A stretch of 48,596 nt of DNA from Didymodactylos carnosus (Eukaryota > Rotifera > Eurotatoria > Philodinida > Philodinidae), in assembly GCA_905250885.1 (NCBI GenBank), contig CAJNOQ010000507.1, positions 1 through 48,596 of the forward strand, given 5' to 3'. A model generated the notes under the pieces. The model saw only the letters and a list, made by a program, of their open reading frames with translations. It made no database searches and had not been told where the DNA came from. The position numbers and the translations under genes were made by a program. Of this stretch, positions 22,298 through 33,700 are shown one piece after another (the first letter of the stretch is position 1; each line of letters starts with the position of its first letter).

Positions 22298-25200
22298 ACA
22301 GCTGACATTTTCTGTCACAGCACCCGCTAGATTGTCATGGCATCAGACTGTGCAACAACACGTTCGTGTTTCACATTTTTCCACATATCTATTTAGTAGT
22401 CTAACTACCACCATATCCCTCTCCTAATGAGCTTCTATAGGAGAAACGTCTCGGTGAAACTGCATAAACAAGCGGTTTGAGAAAAATGTTATCCAGAGAC
22501 GTGAATACTAGTTGTGTTCGACTGAAACCGACATCCATCGTCTACCTCACACTATTTCCTCACAAAAAAAGTGTCGCACAATTTTCGATTTTCAATGGAG
22601 GCACTCGACATTTGCAGCAAACGATCTGATTTGTTCTTTACCATTCTTCTCCTATCTCTCTCTCATCACTTTTCTAGCGGTTTTTTGTCTGCGTTCCTTA
22701 CTCATTCGTGCATTTTTCGCTACACTCATTATTGTTCTTGCCTTCGTTTCTAGACGGTGCGCAGTATGAAAGAACGACGCCTCATTTCTGTTTTGGTTAT
22801 ACTTACGTTTGCACGGTTTGAGTTCTTCTCTGAATATTAAGCACTCTCTAGGCTATTTCTTCGAAACTGGAATTTGAGGTTTGCACTGTTCGACGTGAGA
22901 GAAGCAAATATTCTCTTAATCAAAAACGTTTTGCTTGTTCTCCGACAATTATTATTACCGGACTGATTTGTAGATAATCAACCAGTTCTAAATAAAGTCG
23001 ATTTTTTATTTGAAAAAGGCCATCATACAAGTGAAGAAGTAAGCGAGAAATTGGCTTCCTTCGTTTGTTTTTCGCACAAAGTTTTCCTTCTTCTTTAGCA
23101 TGGCTCCCAAAAAAGCACAGAAAAACACAGATGAAGTTGAACAAGAACAAGATGTGAATGACAATGAAGCACAGGCACAGAACAATAATCAAAGTAAAAA
23201 AACACCGAGTGGAAAGGAAGGCTCGTCCGTCAAAGCTGGTAGCAGTAGTGGAAAAGAAGGCTCGTCCGTCAAAGCTGGTAGCAGTAGTGGAAAAACTGGT
23301 GCATCAATTCGGAAAAGAAAACCGGAAGCACAAACGTTGGAAGAAGATGCTGCGTTATTCATTCATCCGAAAACAAAACCAGGTGCACAACAGGTGAGTA
23401 ATAATGCTCTATCATGAAAGGAGTTTAAACAGCGTTCTCAATCATTCCAGTAGCTGATGCTGTTCTCCATCTTTGACCCCGCCGAGATGATCAGTTTACA
23501 CAATACTTGATTATGTTTAGGCTGGTGTGGATTCGGCAGAAGACGATGATGAAGAAGAGCAACAGAAGAAACCAGCAGCAAAAAAGCAAAACAAAAGAGC
23601 AAATTCGTCGGATAATGATAATCAAGCAGCATCAAGTCGCACTGGAAAAGGAAAAAAACAACAAAAGATCGACGAACAAGAAGAAGAAGGTGAGGACATG
23701 AAGAATGCTCGCGATAGGGAGTTGAGGCTAGCTTTGAAACACTATTTATTCTGAAATATGTTGCTAGTAATTTTGGAGATAATATGAATGGTTTCCGAAC
23801 GCTCTAGTCGCATGCGAAAAGTATGTTTTGTGTGATTTAAGCAATAATATTCTCTTTCTCCACTAGGTTCTGATAATGGTATTAGTGGCGATGCAGCGGG
23901 TTCAGCGAAAAAGAAAACCAGTGGTACAGCTGCAAAATCGAAACGCGCCGGTGTACGTAGCTATTCATTGTTACCTGTTTTTTGTCTGACCTCGACCTTC
24001 TACTTGTGTATTTCAGGCAAAGAAAACTGATAATGAAAGCGACGATGGAGAACAACAGAGTAATGATGACGACGCAGAAGAAGAAGAAGAAGAAGAAGAA
24101 GCACAACAACAAGGAAAAAGTGCATCAAGCAAGAAAACGGGTGGCGCTAAAAGTGGAAAAAACCAAGGACGTGGCGGAAACAAGGTAGGCTACTCGATTG
24201 TTTGTTGAAAGCACTCTGTTGCAACTTGTGTTTTTGTAGAAGAAGTCGTCGGGTAACGAACCGGAAGAAGAAAATGTTGACGATGACAAAGAAGAAGAGA
24301 ATGCGGAAAGTAAGAGGGCTCAACACTTTTAAACGGTAATGTTGATTTGGTTTCACGAAAATAAAGTAATCTTTCATTCTAGATAATAAAGGTGCTGGTG
24401 GAAAAGGTGTGCAAAAGAAAAAATCAGCAACAGCAGCGAAAAAACCTGGCAGACCACCAAAAAAAGCTTCTCCATCGGCAAGTGAGAATGAACAAGAATC
24501 ACCAGTCAAGAATGTCGACTTAAGCGAAAAGTCTGATGATGATGAACAGAAATCTAGTACAGGAAAAGGTCGTCAACCAACAAAACGAAAAGGTAGATTT
24601 CTCCGATAATTGAGTTATACTATAGAGTCATCATTCTTAAGTCTTGATCAAGCATCTTGCTGATACATTAAATTTACATTACTTTTGAATACTTTAGCTT
24701 CAGCAACTAAAAAACAGCAACAAGATGATGAGGCGCCATTCAAAGATAATACCAATGAAAGAGATGATGATGGCGAACAATATGGAAGTAAGCGATTGAG
24801 ACTGAGCTTACGGTGTTAATTATTCTGATAACGGTTTTCCATAGAATAATCGGAGACTGAACTGTTTTTTGTGCATGTTTTAGGTTCACCAGCCAAACAA
24901 AAGAAAACGGGACGTGGAGCTGGCGGTGGTAGTGGTCGCGGTGGAAAAAAGAAAACAACCGCATAAGAGCTAGTCGCACCGGTTCATACAGCATTATACA
25001 AGCATTGTCTAAAATAGCTTATGTTTAAAGTGTCTGTTTTATGTATATTTTTTGTTCGGTATTTCAAGTTCATGTTATTCATATCTTGCTCTCGTAAACA
25101 CGCGCGCATACTTATTCGCTATTTTTTTTCTTCTCGAAAATAATATTATATATACATATAATCAAATTTCTCTCTTTTTTATTATTTAGCATTAAACTAA

Positions 25201-25392
25201 TGACCTTAAGGTGATTTCAAATTCTCTCTTTCATGTTATTCTTTATTTTGTAATTCAGAATTTATCATCGTATATTTTTTGCTTATATATGTGTTTGTAT
25301 TTTTCTCAATTATCTCTTTCTCTTTATTGTGTTTATTTTTTATTGTTCCATCTATGCATTTTCTGTGTTTCTATCGTATCGGTAGTTAGCCC
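22298..25392 (+). repeat. 3,095-bp segmental duplication, copy 2
   Basis: Direct repeat of 11503-14597, apparently identical base for base. The flanks on both sides are unrelated to those of copy 1 and no foldback borders it. Start-to-start distance is 10,795 bases, with the ACC-synthase-like gene between the copies. Confidence 0.95.
23100..24966 (+). CDS. Disordered AT-hook nuclear protein, copy 2
   Basis: Same eight coding exons as copy 1, shifted by 10,795: 23100-23393, 23521-23689, 23867-23952, 24017-24184, 24240-24309, 24383-24592, 24698-24787 and 24884-24966. The protein is the same 389 residues, including both GKEGSSVKAGSSS repeats, the eight-Glu run and the KKPGRPPKKA AT-hook. Both copies are intact, so neither looks like a pseudogene. 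About 800 shared upstream bases suggest both keep a core promoter, but the 3' flank differs after 25392; the next AATAAA is at 25538-25543. Confidence 0.85.
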
Positions 25393-25869
25393 TTTTTTGT
25401 GTATGTTAGGAAATCGACAAACAGTTTTTTCTATCTGTGCGTATCTCTTTTTGTGTGTGGTTGTTTTTTGCACATTGAGTGGTTTTTGGCGCTATGTTAT
25501 GGCGTATTGCTCTTTCTACTATGTCAATGACAGCTTAATAAAGAACGGTGATCAGCGAGAAGTCGGATGTTGTAGTTCAAATGATGACTGTGTTAAGGTT
25601 TTTAAGGGTTTGTTGATGAGAGAGATATCGCTTGCTGGTGAACAGTTAACTGGAAGAAGTACGCGGAAATTGGAAAGGAAGTGTTTATATTGAAGTGTTT
25701 TATGTCATAAGGGGACTATTGTTTGTCGGATGAACGATTGTATAGTTAAAGTGGACAACTATATAGAGGCATTTTATGTTTCGGAGAAAGTTTAATGGAA
25801 CGTGCGTCATTGTAACAACCTTGAAGTGACGCTTTGAATTTGTTAATTTAGCTTGATCAATAGGAGGAA
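25393..25869. other. Gene-free right flank of copy 2
   Basis: No supported gene. A plus frame running from inside the duplication to 25693 begins in 3'-UTR sequence and is not credible. AATAAA at 25538-25543 may end the copy 2 transcript. Confidence 0.5.
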
Positions 25870-26268
25870 CTATCGCTTTTTATCTGTACATCTGTACGTT
25901 TTATTTGAAGGTTCACTACTCTTCGAAGATTTATCTCTCTGTTTTGGTGGGGACCAATCACGAGATGAAGACCTCTTCCCATGATCATTCGATATTCCCG
26001 CGTCGATTGTCGTGCAGCGTGTATATCCATCAGGAATCGGTGTTGGGTCACCGGGTTTCCACATAACTTCTGGTTTTTTACATCTTAGTGCTGGTAAATC
26101 AGTTACAAGAAAACTCGATGCTCGATTTGTTAATGTTCGAATCATAGTTCCAGGAATTGTCAAAAATTGTATATCTTGAGGATCAATTTCGTTGGATTTT
26201 GCAATTGTATTCGCATTTTTATGAATGTGAGTAAAAGTTTTGGTTTGTTTGGTTACGTTATTTGTCAT
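25870..26268 (-). CDS. Small unrecognised protein, 132 residues
   Basis: An uninterrupted ATG-to-stop frame on the minus strand, unusually long for such AT-rich sequence. A low-hydrophobicity N-terminus leads to a Pro/Gly-containing core (CKKPEVMWKPGDPTPIPDGY, about residues 63-82) and a Ser/Lys/Arg-rich tail resembling an RS-type region (GKRSSSRDWSPPKQRDKSSK). I know no family for it. It lies downstream of supervillin on the same strand, about 1.07 kb away, so it is not an exon of that gene, which ends in its own stop. It could be a single-exon gene, one exon of a gene, or a retrocopy fragment. Confidence 0.45.
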   Translation of the reverse strand: MTNNVTKQTKTFTHIHKNANTIAKSNEIDPQDIQFLTIPGTMIRTLTNRASSFLVTDLPALRCKKPEVMWKPGDPTPIPDGYTRCTTIDAGISNDHGKRSSSRDWSPPKQRDKSSKSSEPSNKTYRCTDKKR

Positions 26269-27337
26269 ACCGTTTTAAATCAACGAAATTAATTTTTGAT
26301 ACGTGAAGTAACAGTAAAAAGAAAATGTTTTTAAAGATTTGCTATTATTAATTGGAACTAGTTCGTTACCAAGGAGTTATAGCGTTCTGGTCTTCGATTT
26401 CTTCTTATAATTTTGAGCGAACCACTATTAGATCCTCTTTACCGATCAATTCTTTTTCTTTTTTTGAAAATGTTTTAGGATCTGATGAAAGAACTCTGCT
26501 CTATGTGTTTCCTCAACTCTTGATGAGATATTTTAAATAGCAAGGACAATGTACGTTAAATAAGAATTTGTTTTGATAATATCAAACGTCAAAACGAAAA
26601 TTTAATACTCATTGACTTCGTAAACTTGATTTGAATAAAAAATCAGCGACCAATAGAGGCTATTATTCAGTTGTGTAAATACTTGTATCTATAGTTGAGA
26701 CTGACTTGCTCACTGAACTAGCTTAGAAAATGATGAAGCTTATGCGTTATGTAGTGTATTGACTAGAACAACATCCTCTAACGTATTAGCGGCTTCATCA
26801 CTTCACATTTAATTCGGATGACTACTATAGGAAATTCGAGTTTCCACAGAAAAAAAACCTATCCGTTTTGGTAAAAATATAAACTTAGTATAGCACTTTC
26901 AGTTTTCGAAAAACTATGCATTAACAATCTGAATGAAAAAATATAAATAATTAGAACAAAACAAAAAATTTGCATATGTGTGATTTCAGATAGAAGATAA
27001 ACCAAAAGTATATATAATTTCATTCGTAATGAAAAAAGTATACGTATAGGAAATGAATCATACTTTCGTCTAATTATCATGGAAGTATAAACCAAAAATT
27101 ATAAAATCGTTACTCTTTTCAATATCAAAAACAAAACAAAAAATATAAAGAGAGAGATACACATCGTAGAAAACAAAAACTATGGCACATGTGTATGTGG
27201 TGAGTGTAACAAATATAATTTACAATAACAAGAAGAAATAACAAATTGATAAAAGGGAACCGAGCCAGCGGATGATACTTATCAGCCAAAGAACAAAACA
27301 GGAACAAAAAAAGTAATAACAGCACCAGGAAGTCGTT
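26269..27337. other. Intergenic region and supervillin 3' UTR
   Basis: No coding region is supported. The part next to 27337 should hold the supervillin 3' UTR. I found no clear AATAAA on the minus strand close to the stop. AT-rich frames at 26859-27095 and 27125-27325 look fortuitous. Confidence 0.5.
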
Positions 27338-27721
27338 TCAAAAGAAGCCAAGCGGTTTTTTGATATTGGTTTGCTTCCAATACGGTAACTAAAATAGTAA
27401 TCCAGTATTAATGAGTGGCTTCTGGTATTAATTCTATCACTACTTTTTAAACCTACGCTACACTTACCGAATAGAAATCATATTTTGTCATCCGAAATTC
27501 TTTCTATAAATAAACCATAACATTATCTAGCAATTAATAAAAAAAAAGAACAACAGTCAACATACCTCAAAATCATGATCTGATAGATACCACTCAATTT
27601 TTGAGGCATCAACACCTTCTGGTAATGGTCGAGTTTTGAGTTCATCAACCGTATACTGTTCACGACATAAAGAGGACAGTGCAGTGATAATTGAATCCTT
27701 TTGATTTTCACGTCTACCATC
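27338..27721 (-). other. SVIL: Villin headpiece of supervillin (last three exons)
   Basis: Exons 27721-27566, 27503-27468 and 27388-27338 join in phase 0 to give a complete headpiece. Visible are the N-terminal subdomain with [19 protein letters not shown] and the actin-binding C-terminal helix region [20 protein letters not shown], then TGA. Family features present: LPEGVD, the LPxWKQ core and the closing K-K-x-L-G-x-F. The middle exon is only 36 nt, so gene predictors may skip it. Confidence 0.92.
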
Positions 27722-30700
27722 CTAAGAGAAAAGAAATGGAACGTTCTAATACAAGACACAAACTGTAAGAGGTGGCTTTTTATTTATTACTCGGTGTTAC
27801 TTTACCAAGTAAAGTAACAAAAATCTGTTACTTGTTACTAGTAACACGTAACAAACTAGCATCTGATGTTACTAATTACTTTACTTGGTAACGTAACATC
27901 GACTAATAAGTAATGAACCACCCCCTACTGATAAAGAAATATCAAGAAATATTTGTTAGCTATACATCACGTTAAGGGAAGAGTCATAACTTAAAAGATA
28001 TCTAATACAATTCAAAAGTATTTCTAAAATTTCAAAAACACCTGTTTTCCAAAAAAAGATTTGTTCTTTGTCACTTTCCTAAAAGTAACAAACCTTTGTT
28101 ACTTTGTTACTAGCAACAAGTAACAACTGCGTTAGTTTTTACTAGTAATAAGTAACAAACTAGCAGCTGTTGTTACTAATTATTAGTAACAAGTAACGAA
28201 ACTGTTACTTATTACTAGTAACAGCAATGGTAAACAGCCAGCCCTAGTTGTAACAACTCTATAAATTAGTAGAGATACACTTTCCTAGTAATCTCACTAA
28301 GACAACAGTACCACTTACAAGTATACTATATTGTTTTGCTTGCAGATTAATCGTCCATTTTGGAAATAAATTCGTAAATTCGATAGGCTCTAAACCCGCA
28401 TATACAATATAACAATGACTGTCTGGTAGTTCACCGGTTCTTGCTGAAATAGATTATTTAATAAGGTACAAGTTACTTAAAGAAAGCGAGAGTCATACCT
28501 TCCCAATAGTTGACTGCTGTTTTATAAGCACAACGTCTTTCTGCTGTAAAACGCATATCGGCAGTTCCGCCAGCTTGTAAGCCGGCATTAATCAATTGTA
28601 TTTCGAACTCGTCTGTGGGCATATCGCGATATCCCTGCCATATGTAAAGTTCACTTTCCGTATCGATCAAACACAATGCTAAATAATCAACTGATCAGAC
28701 TTTTTTACATAAACAAAATCAACTTATTACATACCAGGCTGATGCTGATCATACAGATCAGTTTGAGAAAAAGGAAACGGTGCAACTAAATCAGATCGTA
28801 ATGGATACAAAACTATAAAGAACAAAAGTTAAGATCCAATCAAACAATAGCAAAAAAAGGAATTGTACCTTCTACAGCCACGAATGGTCCATGAAGACTT
28901 GATAAATGAAACATTCTCATTGTTGAATGTTGCTGTATTTTGGCTACAAATAAAAAGCAATGAAATCATATAGACAATTTAAAGTGAAAGAAGTATAACT
29001 TACAATTTAACAATGAATGATATTTTCGTTTATTTGGTCGTTCGTGAATGGCTTCCCAGAACAAATCCGTTTCATCTCCTTCTTGCATTTCAGAAAATTC
29101 AATATCTTTGTTTGGAATAAAATTAAATTCGACAGGACCTCTATAAAAGAACGAACGATACATGAGATATGAACGAAATAGGCACTATTTAATCATACTT
29201 TTCACGTATTTTTATTGCTGAATTTAACGCTACTGATTTTAATTGATCTGTTATTTGACAACCATGCCACAGTATCATTACTGTACTAGATGTTAACAAA
29301 AAGGATGTACGACTTCTTAGATTGGAACTGTCCAATGATAGTTGCCACCAGTGTGTTTCCGTCTCAATTTCTCCACGTAGCACATACATGCGCCATTCTT
29401 AAAAACAAATTAATTTAATACATGGATAAAAGAAGAATAGATTATTACCTTGACTATTATTTCGTCTATTATTTCTTTTGCCTTCATGTATTGTCATTGT
29501 ACCATCAAAGAGTTGGAGAAACACTGGTTCCTCTTTCTCTTGAACAATATGCACCTAGAAAGAAATTAACAGAAAACAAATTTTCTCATTATTGTCCAAA
29601 CTGCCAATGAATCTGAATCTTCTTTCTAACAATATGAATGAGACTATCTATCTTAATAGCAAATTTCAAAGTGATACTAACGAACGAGTGTATAGATGAT
29701 TTACTTACATGAGGTCCTTTTTCTTCATCTAAAAATACTGTCATTAATGCTGATAATCCTTTTTCATTTGGTGATGATTTGCTGCCTTGCCAAATAAAGT
29801 AAGCAGTACGATCTCGACCCGTATCCGCTTTCCTTACGGATGCTTTCCCAGTGGCTAAAGAATGAAATCCTAGAATGTAGTAAAAATAATTAAATTAAAA
29901 TACTAAACGTTAGTTACATAGATTCATACCCGATGCTACTAATTTGTATTTCCATCTTATAATATAAACATCTTCTGAATGAAATTGCCCATAACTATAG
30001 ATGTCTAATTCGTTTCTATCATTATCGGCAACATGCCATACATTAATTGACAATGTTGTGACATCATGTCCACGTAATTCAACAGAATCATACCTAGAAG
30101 AGTAAATCTAATATTTGTTTCTATAAATACTACATTCGAAAGGTCAAACCATTTTTTTCCCCTTCCAAGACTGGCTTGTTCTAAAATAAAATTGACAGGA
30201 ATATCTTCGTGCTCTAACATTTTATGTACATCAGCCGGTTTTAACGTTTCAACAATAGATTGAGGCTATCAAATAAAGAAATGATATGATATAATTAATT
30301 AATTTTTATACAATAGTCCAATCTTACTCGTCTTGTTGATGGTATTCGACTAACACTAGGAGCAGCATCATTGTAAGACTTTAGATCAGTTAAATCATTC
30401 GGCCAATCGTGAAATTTTCCTTTGAATAGTAATGTTTCAACATTTTGATTTTGTTTACCAAATATGGACCATTCTGGACGTTTATTACCACATGAATCAA
30501 AATTTTCATCTGAAAAGATAATTTTAGTTAATATTTTTATTTATTATATAAATAGCAATCAAACATACATCCAAAGAACGGATTAAATGGATTTATAGAA
30601 CACTCGGAAAAATCGTACGGATCATTCCATAATTGTTGTGCAAGCTGTACACCCACTTGTCGTTTCATTTTATCTGCATATTTCCCGTTCCATATATATA

Positions 30701-33700
30701 ATTCTGGGCCAAAATCAAATACAAAAACCTGAAAGAAAATAGTTTTGTTAAAATGATAGATATTTATTCGAATTATACGGATTCTATTCAAAAAATAATG
30801 ATTATTGATTATCATAGCTTTATCAAAGGGTGTCAATTGTTTTGATCACGAAAAAAAGATACTTTTGATCACTAAATTTTTTAGATACAAATGATCACCA
30901 AAGAAAGATACTCTTGATCACCAAACGCCTCAAGTAAACATCATCAAGTAAATTTACTATACTTAATAGAATCCAGTTTGATGCTGACATTTTTACAAAT
31001 GAATAAACTTTAAGGGTATATATATAAGAAGAAGCAGAGAAGAGATGGTGAAATTTGACCGATATTATGAATGAATAATGGTATTATGAACAAAGAAGAG
31101 ATGAGGAAGTTTGACTGATATAATGAATGAATAAAGAAGAGATGAAGAAATTTGACTACACATATTCAACCAGCTTTAAATTTGTAAATAAATGTAAATA
31201 AAACTGTGAAAATATTGTCTTTGTTAAAATTTATATGTATAAAAATGTGATGCTGGAAAATTTGGTGATCAAAAGTATTTTTCTTTGGTGACCATTTGTA
31301 TCTAAAGGCGTTTGGTGACCAAAAGTACATTTACTCTTTATCAAAACAGTCATATTTTACTTCAGTCGGATTCATATATTTAACGGATAATGATTTGAAG
31401 CAAATATCATCTAATGGTATCAATGTATCATTTTCGACTTTATAAATACGATTTGAATCTATAATATTTGTTTCATAATAATCATCGTCGGTAATACTAC
31501 TAATTTCTAAAAAAAAAATATGAACTTGACTAAATTTATTATATATTAGAATTTTTCAAACAATATAACTTACATACCATTAGAATCATTTCCTTTTAAA
31601 ATTTCATTAAATTCTCTATATGCTTCATTATTAATATTTTCATTATTTGACTGATCAATTAAATAAAATTTGACTTCATTTCTTATGCCCATATCACGAT
31701 GTTGTTTCAAATATTCGATTAATTCCATTGTCTAAAACATAAAAACTCTAATTTATATAATAATACATATTTTTCAATATAGAACATACTTTTGCCTTTT
31801 CAATTGTATTTGAAAAACGTCCAATCCATGCGAATACTTTTAAAGGGGTAATTAATATCTGAAAGAAAACAAAAAATGATAATATGTGAGACTAATAGAA
31901 ACTGAAATATTTTTATGATACTTACATAACTGTCACCATCATTGATTGATTTGGATGACGGTTTCATAAGTCGTAATGGACAATGTCGACGACCTAACAA
32001 TAAGTGAAGTGGTAGTTGTTGAAAATATAGTGATGACTCGTCATTTGCAGTGAGAAATACCAAAGAGAAAGATGTTTTTTTAATTTATATTACCTTTAAC
32101 AAGTATAAGCATAAGATCTTTGTATGGTTCTAATCCAAATGTTGCTTGAGTATTTGGATCTATTTTTCTTAAATTGACTTCAGAAAGATTTTCTTTGGCT
32201 GCTAATGCTGCCAAAGCTTCTTGAGCTAGACTAGAATTTTCTGCTACTAAATAAAAAAAATATAAAAACAAAATTAATTAAAGATTGAGTTCTAAATATT
32301 TGTTCATACTTTGAGCTTTTTTTAAACGTCTAAACTCTTGTTCAGATAAATTTGTACGAATTTCAGTATATTCGTCAACAATCGGAATAACAGCTTGAAT
32401 TTGTCTCAATGGATTTTTTGTACCTTGTTGACGACGTTGTGGTTTAACTCGAACAGGTTGTGGTTGTAATCTTTAAAAATAATTGAATAATTACGTTAAA
32501 TAAATGATGAATATCATTTTTTGAAAAAAGAAAGATTTAAAAAATACCTAACACTATCAGCAGCTATTCTTTCTAGATCACACATATCTAGTTGTACAGA
32601 TTGATCATCATTATGATATTTTGTATCGTTGAAAAATTCATCTAATTGATCATCTGGTCTCAGCACAGATACTGTATCCGATTTAACAATATTAACCACA
32701 TCATTATTATTTCTCGATTTTACAATTGTGTTTTCTAGGAAAAAATAACCAACTCTATCAATAAGAGAACAATTATCATTTTGTTTGATTATTAATTACT
32801 TAAACTAAGATTTTGTGATTGATGTGAAACATTGTTTTTGATATTTGATTCTAAATTGAGAGAAGAAATAAAATGTTTGATATTTCAAGGTCATAAAAAC
32901 ATCTTCTTTACCATCACCTACTGTTGTAATTAAAAAAATTATTATTATTAATTGAAGTTTTATTCATACATTGACCCATTATTATTGTTTTGACTGACTT
33001 TTTTCAACATCAAAGACAAACGCAAATACAACAACAAAAGATAAAAAAAACTCCCAAACAATTATAAACCTTCTAAATATAATTCAGTATTTCCGTTATT
33101 GTAAATAGTTTGTGTGTGTATGTGTGCGCGTGTGTTCATGTAATTTCGAATACAATCGCGTATACAAGATATTATTTGTATACGCTATTGTACAAACTCT
33201 CTGTCTCTTCTTCTCCTATGTCATTCTATCTCTTTTTCTTCTTTATGCATGTATTAGAGACTAATGATGCGACGAATTGAGTACGTGTACAAAAAAAAAG
33301 AAAGATATATTGATATGAGATGAATTGTGATCGCCAAAAGGTACTAAAGTTTTTAATTGTGATAAATTCTATGGAGAAGATAAAGAAAGAGAAAGAAAAA
33401 ATGTTTTTTCTTTTTTTGTTTTAGTTGAACGTATATACAATCTTATTGTTATGCAAAAAAACAGTATCATCCTCTCTCTATATCTGACCATAAGAAGTGC
33501 AAAAAAAGAATAGTTTGAACTCTGAATCATCTACGATCTTCATTTAAACAGAATTCAACATTCACTTAAAGAAGCACAAATTATGTATTTCTCTATTTAT
33601 TATTACTATCATATAAATTAGAAGAGAGCAAAATGCTTCTTATGGATTGGATATTATCTTCGTACTGAAAACAGTAAATCATACGAAATATTTGTACCAT

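Noticed and set aside
27769-28246. CRISPR-like regular repeats
   Set aside because: The GTTAC motifs are irregularly spaced, palindromic and inside a eukaryotic intron; there are no uniform spacers or associated genes.
33110-33135. TG-rich microsatellite in a supervillin intron
   Set aside because: Short and imperfect; ordinary simple sequence with no sign of function.
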